Shown here: positions 50,994 to 59,122 of the stretch, piece after piece
Layout: each line of letters opens with the position of its first letter
Position numbering within the stretch: position 1 is the first letter of the stretch
NCBI RefSeq assembly: GCF_013002705.1
Contig: NZ_JABEND010000008.1
Coordinates: 1 to 64,000, forward strand
Source: Nakamurella aerolata
GTDB lineage: Bacteria; Actinomycetota; Actinomycetes; Mycobacteriales; Nakamurellaceae
Direction of reading: 5' to 3'
Length of the DNA stretch: 64,000 nt
Notes under the pieces: generated by a model
What the model was told of the DNA's origin: nothing
The model's database searches: none
Seen by the model: only the letters and a program-made list of their open reading frames with translations
Position numbers and translations under genes: made by a program

Positions 50994-52166
50994 TCAGCCG
51001 GTGAACGCCGGGGTCGAGCCGGCGTACTTGTTGTAGAGGTAGGTGGCCATCGAGCCCCACTTGTCGTAGGCGCCCGGAGCGGCGGATCGCTGCACCCGCT
51101 GGGCGGTGTATCCCATGCCCCAGTTCAGGTATGACGGGTAGAAGCTACGCAGGCTGAGCACGCCGGAGGTCTTGCCGCCGGAGCCGTAGAAGGTCTTGGC
51201 CGCGTATGCCTTGTTCTTGGCTCCACTGCCGTAGTACCTGACGCGCTGCTGGTAAAGCCCGACAGAGTCGTGGTCCCAGTACTTGCAGAGGTTGTTCAGC
51301 ATCGACTCCTGCATGGCCGTCATCAAGGCGATCTTGATGCCCTTCGCCGGCGCCTTCGCCTGCTTACCGATGGCAATGATCAGCCTGGCGTTCTTCACCC
51401 GGGTAGCGGTGAGACTGGACGAGGAGTAGTTCCGAGGCGAGAGTCCGTAGAACTGCGAGTCCTCACAGGCGGCCAAGAATGCCTTCGAGAAGTTGGTGTC
51501 GGATCCCGACGGCTGCGACGGCGGCGGGTTGAACAGGAACGTCCAGGTGGCATAGTCGACGATGCCGGTCTGCGGCAGGCCTTTTGCCTTCTGGAAGTTG
51601 ATGGTGTTCATCCTGGTGACCGGGCCGAAGTCGCCGTCGGCCACCTGGTTGTAGCCGAACTTGATCAGCAGCTGCTGCACGGCCTTGGTGGTGTTGCGGT
51701 TCGGCCAGCGGTACCGGGCAGCGGTGTTGGCGCCGCCCACCATCGCCCTCATGGTGATCGGCCCGGCCGAGCCGTCCTGCTCCAGGCCTTTGGCCCGCTG
51801 GAACTTGATCACCGCGTTCTTCGTCGCGGTGTCGTACTTGCCGGTGCTGGACACGTTGAACCCATAGGCGTTCAACAGAAACTGCAGCGCCCTGATGTTC
51901 GAGTACGGCGAGCTCGCGCTCACCCAGAACTGGCCGCGGGCGGCGACGGCATTGAGCGGATCGGAGCCCAGGTCGGACAGTGACTTTCCGGCCGGGATGG
52001 ACAGTGACACCGCCTGCGGGGCAGCGGTTTCGGGCGCAGGGTCGGCCGAGACCGCGGCGACGGTGGTGACGCCGCCGGCGAGTACCGCGGCGGCGACGGT
52101 GCCGGCGAGCACCGAGCGGCGGGCGGAACGGGGGCGACGTTCCAGGACGGACGTACGCGATTTCAT
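50994..52166 (-). CDS. Secreted peptidoglycan hydrolase (transglycosylase-like) with two peptidoglycan-binding domains
   Basis: 390-residue exported protein. Seen: signal peptide with RRPRSARRSVLAGTVAAAVLAG, two PG_binding_1 domains (about 80-215), then a C-terminal domain with IALMTAMQESMLNNL and WDHDSVGLYQQRVRYYGSG, the pattern of phage-lysin/transglycosylase-like muralytic domains in which the Glu of MQES is the likely acid. ATG 52166 has GGAGG upstream. Shares its PG-binding module with both neighbours; the 303-bp tract is identical to the downstream gene. Confidence 0.8.
   Translation of the reverse strand: MKSRTSVLERRPRSARRSVLAGTVAAAVLAGGVTTVAAVSADPAPETAAPQAVSLSIPAGKSLSDLGSDPLNAVAARGQFWVSASSPYSNIRALQFLLNAYGFNVSSTGKYDTATKNAVIKFQRAKGLEQDGSAGPITMRAMVGGANTAARYRWPNRNTTKAVQQLLIKFGYNQVADGDFGPVTRMNTINFQKAKGLPQTGIVDYATWTFLFNPPPSQPSGSDTNFSKAFLAACEDSQFYGLSPRNYSSSSLTATRVKNARLIIAIGKQAKAPAKGIKIALMTAMQESMLNNLCKYWDHDSVGLYQQRVRYYGSGAKNKAYAAKTFYGSGGKTSGVLSLRSFYPSYLNWGMGYTAQRVQRSAAPGAYDKWGSMATYLYNKYAGSTPAFTG
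51553..51855. repeat. 303-bp identical tract, copy 2 (pairs with 50358-50660)
   Basis: Second copy of the identical tract inside the transglycosylase-like gene. Just outside it the two genes differ (e.g. TTGAACCCATAGGCG here versus CTGATCCCATAGGCA at the other copy), so identity is limited to this block. Confidence 0.88.
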
Positions 52167-52334
52167 GAGAACCTCCGGGTAACAGGTTGGGGGGAAACTA
52201 AAACGGCTTGTCGAACAGTGGAATGGGGAGACGGCCGTAGGGACTGGTCCCCATGTGCGACCGGTGCGGGCCCCGGCTGCGGCGCCGTCCATCGGGCGGA
52301 CGGCGCCACAGCTAGGCGATCGGTGCGGCCGGAC
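52167..52334. other. Intergenic region upstream of the transglycosylase-like gene
   Basis: With the tandem repeats at 52335-52398 this makes a 302-bp gap. No gene seen; it should contain the promoter of the minus-strand gene. AAACTAAAACGG near 52195-52206 is unusually A-rich and may be a promoter element in the reverse direction. Confidence 0.4.
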
Positions 52335-52398
52335 GATCAGTACAGGGTCTGGTCAATGCAGCGTCCGATCAGTGCAGCGTCCGATCAGTGCAGCGTCG
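52335..52398. repeat. Four 16-bp tandem units (GATCAGTGCAGCGTCC)
   Basis: Units at 52335-52350, 52351-52366, 52367-52382 and 52383-52398 in exact 16-bp register. They lie downstream of the VanY-type gene stop (52469) on its strand, the same relative position as the 49687 array beside the C39 gene. Confidence 0.85.
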
Positions 52399-52468
52399 GC
52401 CGCCTCGGTTCGGCGCAGCGTGAGCCGGGCTGTGTGGCGCGGCGTGAGCCGGCGGAGTCGTTGCGGCG

Positions 52469-53524
52469 TCAGCCGGAGATCGGACGTTGCTTGGTGTCGA
52501 AGTGCCAGCTCTCGCTCGGCACGGTGCGGTGGAAGCCGTACTTGCCGCCATTGCGAACCATCCAGTTGTAGACCTTGCCGCCGCGGTAGCTGTTGGCGAC
52601 GTCGATGGCCAGGCCGTACTCGTGGATCGAGGTGCCGGGAATCGCGGTGTTGGGTGAGCACCTGCTCGGCGGCATCTGGTAGATCGCGTAGTTGGAGGTT
52701 CCGCAGTTCTTCCGGCGCAGCGAGACCTGGTAGCTGCGCGAACGCCAGCTGCTCGTGGGCCGCAGGGTGACGCCGTCCCTGGCGGCGGCGCTGACCATCG
52801 AGTTCACGATCGGCACCATGCACTTCGCCATCCGGAAGCCGTTCTTGGCCAATCCGGTCTGGCTCATCGGGATTCCGCCGCGAATCGAATCGCCGCACGA
52901 TTTCCAGTTGCCGCCCGTGGAGCCACCGCCGGCGGCGGCCGGCGGGTTGAACATCCAACTCCAGGTGGCGAAGTCGACGATGCCGGTCTGCGGGAGTCCC
53001 TTGCCCTTCTGGAAGGTCAGCACCGCGCTTCGGGTTGCCGGGCCGAAGCTGCCGTCCACCGCAAGGCGGTAGCCGACCTTGACCAGCAGCTGCTGCACCG
53101 CCTTGGTGGTGTTCTTGTTCGACCAGTGGTAGCGAGCTGCCATGTTCGCCGTGTTCAGCATGGTCTTCATGGTGATCGGCCCGGCGGAGCCGTCCCGCGC
53201 CAAGCCCTTCGCGGTCTGGAACCGGACCACGGCATTCTTCGTCGCAGCGTCGTACCTGCCGGTGCTGTAGACGGCGATCCCATAGGCGTTCAACAGATAC
53301 TGCAGCGCCTTGATGTTGGAGTATGGCGATCGCGCGCTGACCGCGAACCTGCTGCGATCCGCGGCGAATTGCGTTGCGGCGGAGACGTTCTCGGCGACAA
53401 CGACGGTGGCTGTCGGGGCTGGGTCGGCGCTGTCGGCGACGCCGGCGGCGGTGAACACGCCCGCCGCCACTGCCGCAGCAGCGGCGGTGGCGGTAAGTGC
53501 GGTGAACGGCTTGCGAATGGACAT
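52469..53524 (-). CDS. Secreted VanY-type D-alanyl-D-alanine carboxypeptidase (M15) with two peptidoglycan-binding domains
   Basis: 351-residue exported protein. Seen: signal peptide (FTALTATAAAAAVAAGVFTAAG), two PG_binding_1 domains at about 60-195, then an M15 peptidase with TSSWRSRSYQVSL, zinc motif SIHEYGLAIDV (H and D ligands) and the third ligand in ESWHFD. It trims D-Ala from stem peptides. ATG 53524 has GGAGGG upstream. Its PG-binding module is related but more diverged than those of the two genes downstream. Confidence 0.9.
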   Translation of the reverse strand: MSIRKPFTALTATAAAAAVAAGVFTAAGVADSADPAPTATVVVAENVSAATQFAADRSRFAVSARSPYSNIKALQYLLNAYGIAVYSTGRYDAATKNAVVRFQTAKGLARDGSAGPITMKTMLNTANMAARYHWSNKNTTKAVQQLLVKVGYRLAVDGSFGPATRSAVLTFQKGKGLPQTGIVDFATWSWMFNPPAAAGGGSTGGNWKSCGDSIRGGIPMSQTGLAKNGFRMAKCMVPIVNSMVSAAARDGVTLRPTSSWRSRSYQVSLRRKNCGTSNYAIYQMPPSRCSPNTAIPGTSIHEYGLAIDVANSYRGGKVYNWMVRNGGKYGFHRTVPSESWHFDTKQRPISG

Positions 53525-53627
53525 CTGACCCTCCTGGGTAGCTGGACGCCGCAAACGTAAGAGCGCTTTTCGGTATGCGGAATGGAGAGCGGGACACGGT
53601 CAGCCGGGCCGGGGCAGGGTGACCCAG
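53525..53627. other. Intergenic region upstream of the VanY-type gene
   Basis: Part of a 422-bp divergent gap with the DeoR gene that also holds the 53628 repeats and the 53794 promoter. The VanY-type gene's own ribosome-binding site is at about 53530-53536. No gene or clear promoter seen here. Confidence 0.4.
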
Positions 53628-53700
53628 GCTCGACAACCCAAGTTCGACAACCCAAGTTCGCCAACCCGGGCTCGACATCCCGGGTACGACAACCCGGGCG
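53628..53700. repeat. Five 14-15-bp tandem units (GTTCGACAACCCAA / CGACAACCCGGG)
   Basis: Imperfect units built on YCGACAACCC repeat five times between 53628 and 53700, drifting from CCCAA to CCCGGG. They sit between the divergent VanY-type and DeoR genes. No spacer structure; function unknown. Confidence 0.75.
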
Positions 53701-53793
53701 CGGCGGCCGAGACAGCGAGTCGTCAGCACCCGGACTCAGGCAGCCAGGCCCCGACAGCGCTGCCCATAGGGCCGCGGGTCGCACCAGGGGTGT

Positions 53794-53822
53794 TTGAAAA
53801 TGTTGATTCCCGCCCGCATAAT
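53794..53822 (+). promoter_or_regulatory. Sigma-70-type promoter for the DeoR-galE-galK genes
   Basis: TTGAAA (53794-53799), 17-bp spacer, CATAAT (53817-53822): the best consensus match in the window. It leaves a leader of about 118 bases to the DeoR start, room for an autoregulatory operator; no clear palindrome is seen. Confidence 0.65.
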
Positions 53823-53946
53823 GTCGGTTAGCACGCATACTCGAACTCACGCGGTGGCAGCGCGACAACCGCGGCAGACGGCTCAGCTGATGCCGCATCG
53901 AACGAGCGCGCAGCATCGCACGGGCATCGCCAGACAGGGGGACCGC

Positions 53947-54756
53947 ATGCTCGCTGCCGTCCGGCAGGCCCGGATCATCGACGAGGTGCGGCGCACCGGC
54001 GGCGTCCGGGTCGCCGACCTCACCGAGCTGCTCGGGGTCTCCGACATGACGGTGCGACGAGACCTGGATGCCCTTGACCGCAAGGGTTTGCTGACCAAGG
54101 TGCACGGCGGCGCCACCGCCCTGGATACCGCCAGCGCCATCGAACCCAGCTTCGAGACCAAGCGGGCACGTGAGCGCCCGGAGAAGCAGGCCATTGCCGC
54201 GCACGCCGCGAAGCTGATCCGGCCAGGTATGGCGATCGCCATCTCCGCCGGGACCACCACCTGGGCGTTGGCACCACACCTGGCCGCGATCGGCAACCTC
54301 ACCGTCGTCACCAACTCGCTGAAGGTGGCGGAGGCGCTCTACGACGCCAGCCGGCCCGACCTGACCGTTGTGCTCACCGGCGGCCTCCGCACCCCGTCCG
54401 ACGGATTGGTGGGACCCGTTGCGGTGCAAGCGATCCGGTCGCTGCACGTCGATCTGCTGGTGATGGGCGTGCACGGCATCGACATCAGGGCGGGGCTGAC
54501 CACCCCGAACCTGCTCGAGGCCGAGACCAACAGGGCCATGGTGGACAGCGCCAAACGAGTGGCGGTGGTGGCCGACCACACCAAGTGGGGGGTGGTGGGC
54601 TTGTCCCACATCGCACCGCTGTCGGTGGTCGATACGCTGCTGATCGACGAGAACCTGCCGGACGAGGCCACCGAGGCGCTGGCCAAACACGTCGGCGAGA
54701 TCGTCGCGGTGCACGATCCGGAGAAGGCGCACCGGGTCTCGGCCGAGTCGTCGTGA
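53947..54756 (+). CDS. DeoR/GlpR-family regulator, probably of galactose genes
   Basis: 269-residue repressor. Seen: DeoR helix-turn-helix RQARIIDEVRRTGGVRVADLTELLGVSDMTVRRDLDALDRKG at about 7-48 with HGGAT, then the sugar-phosphate isomerase-like effector domain (ISAGTTTWALAPHL, VVTNSLKVAEAL, LTGGLRTPSDGLVGP, VADHTKWG). ATG 53947 has GGGGGA upstream; in-frame starts further up (53890, 53794) would add unstructured residues. Position before galE-galK implies control by a galactose-pathway sugar phosphate. Confidence 0.9.
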   Translation: MLAAVRQARIIDEVRRTGGVRVADLTELLGVSDMTVRRDLDALDRKGLLTKVHGGATALDTASAIEPSFETKRARERPEKQAIAAHAAKLIRPGMAIAISAGTTTWALAPHLAAIGNLTVVTNSLKVAEALYDASRPDLTVVLTGGLRTPSDGLVGPVAVQAIRSLHVDLLVMGVHGIDIRAGLTTPNLLEAETNRAMVDSAKRVAVVADHTKWGVVGLSHIAPLSVVDTLLIDENLPDEATEALAKHVGEIVAVHDPEKAHRVSAESS

Positions 54757-54853
54757 TCCGGCTCAACGCGAACACACCCGGCGGCCGCCGCGCCGCAGCA
54801 CGGCCAGCGGCGCGGGCGGGCGATGCCCGGCCACGCCACAACGAGAGGGATGG

Positions 54854-55855
54854 ATGGCAGCGATGAGGATTCTGGTCGCCGGCGGTGCCGGCTACATCGG
54901 TTCGGTGGTGACGCGGCTGCTGCTGGACCAGGGCCACCAGGTGGTGGTGCTGGACGATCTCTCCACCGGCCACGCCGACGCGGTCGGCCAACGGGCTCAG
55001 CTGATCACCGCGGACATCGCCGACGCCGAGCGGGTGATCGCCGAGGCCACTGCCGATGCCCCCGGTTTCGACGCGGTGATGCACTTCGCCGCCAAGTCGC
55101 TGGTGGCCGAGTCGGTCAGAGAGCCGGCAAAGTACTGGCACACCAACGTTGTCGGGACCAGAGCGCTACTGGATGCCATCACCGCGCATCGCATACCCAG
55201 GCTGGTCTTCTCCTCGACCGCCGCCGTTTACGGTGAGCCGGAACAGATCCCGATCACCGAGGACGCACCGGCCGCGCCGACCAACACCTACGGCGCCACC
55301 AAACTGGCCGTCGACATGATGATCACCTCGGAATGTGTCGCCACCGAACTGGGTGCGGCCTCGCTGCGCTACTTCAACGTGGCCGGTGCCGCACTCGGCG
55401 CCGGCGAACGGCATGCGGTCGAAACGCATCTGATCCCGATCGCGCTGGACGCCGCCGCCGGCCGGCGCGACACCCTCACCATCAACGGGGACGACTGGCC
55501 GACGCCGGACGGAACCTGCATCCGCGACTACGTGCACGTGCTCGACCTGGCCAGGGCGCACGTGCTGGCACTGGACGCCATCCGGCCAGGAGAACACCTG
55601 ATCTGCAACCTGGGTAATGGCAACGGGTTCTCTGTCAAGCAGGTGGTTGACACCGTTTCCGCCGTCACCGGGCGGTCGCTCCCGTTGGAGTTCGGGCCGC
55701 GCCGGCCCGGTGACCCTGCGGTGCTGGTGGCGTCGGCGGAGCGCGCCAAGGTGACGCTGGGCTGGCGCCCCGAGTTCGACCTGTCCGCGATGGTGCGGGA
55801 CGCCTGGGAGTTCACCCGGGCCGGCACCGAGAACGCCGGGCGGTCCGATGCCTGA
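54854..55855 (+). CDS. galE: UDP-glucose 4-epimerase
   Basis: 333-residue short-chain dehydrogenase-type epimerase interconverting UDP-galactose and UDP-glucose. Seen: NAD site VAGGAGYIGS near the start, VLDDLSTGH, HFAAKSLVAESV, catalytic SSTAAVYG and YGATK (Y-x-x-x-K), YFNVAGA, and the C-terminal IRDYVHVLDLARAHVLAL and GRRPGDPA. GAGAGGGA precedes the ATG. It overlaps galK by 8 bp, so the two are coupled. Cytoplasmic, Leloir pathway. Confidence 0.95.
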   Translation: MAAMRILVAGGAGYIGSVVTRLLLDQGHQVVVLDDLSTGHADAVGQRAQLITADIADAERVIAEATADAPGFDAVMHFAAKSLVAESVREPAKYWHTNVVGTRALLDAITAHRIPRLVFSSTAAVYGEPEQIPITEDAPAAPTNTYGATKLAVDMMITSECVATELGAASLRYFNVAGAALGAGERHAVETHLIPIALDAAAGRRDTLTINGDDWPTPDGTCIRDYVHVLDLARAHVLALDAIRPGEHLICNLGNGNGFSVKQVVDTVSAVTGRSLPLEFGPRRPGDPAVLVASAERAKVTLGWRPEFDLSAMVRDAWEFTRAGTENAGRSDA

Positions 55856-57215
55856 GTCCACCACCTCCGGAGCCGAGAAGGCAGTAGCCGCAACCGATTC
55901 GAGCGTAGCTGCCGACCCGGTGGCGGCGGCGCGCCAGCTGTTCGTCGACACCTTCGGCTCCGAGCCGGCTGGCGTCTGGTCGGCGCCGGGCCGGGTGAAC
56001 CTGATCGGCGAGCACACCGATTACAACGACGGGTTGGTGTTGCCGTTCGCCATCGACGCCAGGACGGCGGTGGCCGGATCTTCCGTTCCAGCGGGCGGAC
56101 AGGCGAGCCTCGAGGTGCTCTCCGCCCACCGCCCGGACGAGCACCGCACCATCCCGCTGGGCGAGCTGACGCCCGATCCGGAGCGGACCGAGACCGATTG
56201 GAGCGATTACGTTTCCGGCTCGGTGTGGGCGGCGCGGCTGCACGCTGCCGGCCCCGGTGCTGCCGGCACTGACGGCACTGACGGCACTGACGACGCGCCC
56301 CCCGGCGCGGCAGCACTGCCAGGGCTGCGGTTCGCCGTCGCGTCGACCGTGCCGGTGGGCGCCGGGCTGTCGTCGTCGGCGGCACTGGAATGCGCGGTGG
56401 TACTCGCAACGCTGGCCCTCGACTCGGCGGGCGGACCGGGCACCGATCGCGCGATTGCACCGGAGCAGCTGGCCAGGATCGCCCAGCGCGCCGAGAACCA
56501 CTATGTCGGCGTGCCAACGGGTTTGATGGACCAGATGGCGTCGTCGGCCGCCGAGGCCGACCACCTGCTGTTCTTCGACGTCGGCGCCGACACCATCGAG
56601 CAGATCCCGTTCGACATCGACGCCGCCGGGCTGTCGCTGCTGGTGATCGACACCAGGGCCCACCACAGTCTGGCCGACGGCGAATATGCCAAGCGCCGCG
56701 CCGAATGCGAACGGGCGGCCGAGCTGCTCGGGCTGAACTCGTTGCGCGACATCGACATCGACCAGCTGGACCTGATGCTGGCGAAGCTGGTCGCTGCCAC
56801 CCGCAGCTCGGTGCTGGTGCCGGCCGTCGACGATGCCGAGGTACTGGTGCGCCGGGTGCGGCACATCGTCACCGAGAACCAGCGGGTGCTGGATGTGGTT
56901 ACACAGCTGCGCTCGGCGTCGCCGGATTGGGGCACCGTCGGCCGCGACATGACAGCGTCGCACGCCTCGCTGCGCGACGACTACCAGGTGTCCGCCGACG
57001 AGTTGGACGTCGCGGTGGACGCCGCGCTGTCGGCCGGGGCCGTCGGCGCCAGGATGACAGGCGGCGGCTTCGGCGGCTCCGCCATCGCGCTGGTACCGGC
57101 CGAGCGGGCGGCAACGGTGAGCGCGGCCGTCGAGAAGGCCTTTGCCGCAGCCGGTTTCACCGCTCCGGTGATCCGGTCCGTGCACCCGGCGGCCGGCGCC
57201 CGGCGCGACCACTGA
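55848..57215 (+). CDS. galK: Galactokinase
   Basis: 455-residue GHMP kinase phosphorylating galactose at C1. Seen: the galactokinase signature GRVNLIGEHTDYNDG near residue 48, ATP motif PVGAGLSSSAALE, VIDTRAHHSLADGEYAKRR, and motif 3 ARMTGGGFGGSAIAL. An inserted GTDGTDGTDDAPPG tract at about 142-155 is unusual. The protein is longer than typical (about 380-400). The third Leloir enzyme, galT, is not in the window. The stop lies 30 bp from the convergent gene end. Confidence 0.95.
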   Translation: MPESTTSGAEKAVAATDSSVAADPVAAARQLFVDTFGSEPAGVWSAPGRVNLIGEHTDYNDGLVLPFAIDARTAVAGSSVPAGGQASLEVLSAHRPDEHRTIPLGELTPDPERTETDWSDYVSGSVWAARLHAAGPGAAGTDGTDGTDDAPPGAAALPGLRFAVASTVPVGAGLSSSAALECAVVLATLALDSAGGPGTDRAIAPEQLARIAQRAENHYVGVPTGLMDQMASSAAEADHLLFFDVGADTIEQIPFDIDAAGLSLLVIDTRAHHSLADGEYAKRRAECERAAELLGLNSLRDIDIDQLDLMLAKLVAATRSSVLVPAVDDAEVLVRRVRHIVTENQRVLDVVTQLRSASPDWGTVGRDMTASHASLRDDYQVSADELDVAVDAALSAGAVGARMTGGGFGGSAIALVPAERAATVSAAVEKAFAAAGFTAPVIRSVHPAAGARRDH

Positions 57216-57245
57216 GGTCCGCGCGCGGCCCGCACCCCTCCACAC

Positions 57246-58757
57246 TCAGTGCAGTGGCGGCGCCGGCTGCGACGAGGGTCCTGGCGTCCGTGGTCCGTGG
57301 ATCGAGGTCGTGGGCGGCGGGGCCGGCGCCTCCACCGGCCCGCGATTGAGCATGCGGGCCACTGCGATCTCGGCAACGCGGGTCTGCACCGAACTGGGCA
57401 GCCGCTGCAACCCGGCCTTCGCCGTGTCTTTGATGGTGTACTTCGGATTCTCGCCGGCAGATCGCGGCGACCCATCCGGATGTGTGCCTTCGTTGCGGTA
57501 GACGTAGCTGCGCCGCGCGGCAATGCCGGCCTTGCCGAAGCCGGTGAACATGCCGACCCACTCCGCCGCCGAGACCTTCTCGTCGTTCATCATCTTGAGG
57601 CCGTTCTTGACAGCCTGGTTGCCGCTGCTGGCCACACCCTCGACAAAGTTCTGAATGTTGACGCCCTTGCCCTTGGTGACGCCCTTGATTCCGAGGGCCT
57701 TGACGAAGACGTCACCCCACGTCTTTTTCGACCCGTCCCAGCCGGTGGCAGCCGCGGCGCCGGTAGCGGCGACTCCGGCAGCCGATACGCTGAAGTCGCC
57801 AACTCGTTTCGCGCTGTCGATGATCTTCTTGCCGTCGGCGGCCGTTTCGGCGGCCTTGAATGCCTTGCCGCCCTTGGCCAGCGCGCCTGCTATGCGGCCA
57901 CCGGGAATCATCCCGATGGCATCGATGCCAATGTCCGCCCACGACCCCTGGCCGGTGACGAGTTTGACGCTGACATCGATCAGCAGCGCAGCCGCCCCGG
58001 TGACAAGGGCGATGGGCCCCATGATGGGTGCCAACACCGGAATGAAGGCAAGCAGACCGGCGACCGCAGACACGATCTTCAGCACTCCGGAGATCTGCTT
58101 GAGCACGTCGGCGTTGTTGGCGACGAAGTCCTTGAAGCCCTGCCAGGCAGCCTGCAGCAGGTTGGGTGGATCGTCCGGCCGCAAGCCCTTGGCCGTGTTG
58201 ATCTCGCCGGTCAGCCTGCGCACCGCCTCCTCGTGCTCGCGGTGGATCTGTGCCGCCTCGCCCTCAATCTGGGTGAGGGCATTCTTGGCATTGGTCAGCG
58301 CGGTCTGCTTGGCGCCGACCTGCGAAACATAGCTGTCCGAAGGGAGAGTCTCGCCGGGCTTCAGCTGCTGCTGCTGCGACTTGCGCGACTGGGCGTGGGT
58401 GCTGTCGGCCTGCCGCGCCGAGCCGAGCGCGGCGTTGGCGTTGTTCACCGTTGTCTGCTGGTTGCCGTGGCGGATGGCCACCGCCTGCATCCGGGTCTGC
58501 AGGCTCTGCAGGGTGCCGGCGTAGGTGGTCAGCGCCGCACCGACCTTGGTCCAGGCGTCCTGCACCCGCTGTAACCGCGGTGGCAGGTCCTCCTTGTAGG
58601 TCCTGACCAGATCGACCAGTTCCTGGCCCTTGACCTCGTCGGTCTGCAAGCCGTTGATATCGGTGAGCGCGGTGCCGGCGTCGCCGCCGAAGGTGTTCCA
58701 CAGCACTCCCGAGGCCCTGATGCTGTCGGGCTCTCCGCTCAATGTCAGCTGAACCAC
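57246..58757 (-). CDS. WXG/LXG-like secreted-protein candidate, paralogue 1
   Basis: 503-residue protein. Seen: N-terminal helical region (about 1-180) beginning VVQLTLSGEPDSIRASGVLWN with heptad-rich helices (AWTKVGAALTTYAGTLQSLQTRM) like the WXG100/LXG heads of type VII secretion substrates; a hydrophobic middle (IVSAVAGLLAFIPVLAPIMGPIALVTGAAALLIDV, about 225-260, cited here only by its start IVSAVAGLLAF and end ALLIDV); then DIGIDAIGMIPGGRIAG as in polymorphic-toxin translocation regions; a variable C-terminus ending in a Pro-rich tail. GTG 58757 has GGGGAGGG upstream. No nuclease or other toxin domain recognised. Confidence 0.6.
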   Translation of the reverse strand: MVQLTLSGEPDSIRASGVLWNTFGGDAGTALTDINGLQTDEVKGQELVDLVRTYKEDLPPRLQRVQDAWTKVGAALTTYAGTLQSLQTRMQAVAIRHGNQQTTVNNANAALGSARQADSTHAQSRKSQQQQLKPGETLPSDSYVSQVGAKQTALTNAKNALTQIEGEAAQIHREHEEAVRRLTGEINTAKGLRPDDPPNLLQAAWQGFKDFVANNADVLKQISGVLKIVSAVAGLLAFIPVLAPIMGPIALVTGAAALLIDVSVKLVTGQGSWADIGIDAIGMIPGGRIAGALAKGGKAFKAAETAADGKKIIDSAKRVGDFSVSAAGVAATGAAAATGWDGSKKTWGDVFVKALGIKGVTKGKGVNIQNFVEGVASSGNQAVKNGLKMMNDEKVSAAEWVGMFTGFGKAGIAARRSYVYRNEGTHPDGSPRSAGENPKYTIKDTAKAGLQRLPSSVQTRVAEIAVARMLNRGPVEAPAPPPTTSIHGPRTPGPSSQPAPPLH

Positions 58758-59122
58758 GGCCGACCCTCCCCTTGTCCATTCCGCTGCGCGGCATCTTCTG
58801 TGGTCCGCGCCAGGCATCGCGCGGTGCGCGTACGCCCTTGATTCTGGCCGGACCGATACCCCTGCGACGCATCAACGACCCGATTCGGCATGGGGACAAC
58901 TCCCCTCCCCACGCCCTCCCCCGGCCGGGGGAAGCGCCGACGCCGGGCCGGCGGCCGCGTGGCGGGTCCAATGCCGAACCCGCCCCCAGCCGTCAGTTCG
59001 GCCAGGGCCTACTCCACCGCAACCGTAGACAGGCCGCTATATCCTCCTACATCTCAGTCACGTGGCGCCCTGATCACCACAGGCCGCGCCCGCGCCCGGG
59101 ACACCTTCCTGGTCGGGCGGGG
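58758..59122. other. Intergenic region between the two paralogues
   Basis: 365 bp with no convincing gene on either strand, in particular no small immunity-type gene. CCCCCGGCCGGGGG at 58918-58931 is a perfect palindrome that may end the upstream gene's transcript. The ribosome-binding site of the downstream gene is at about 58763-58770. Confidence 0.5.
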
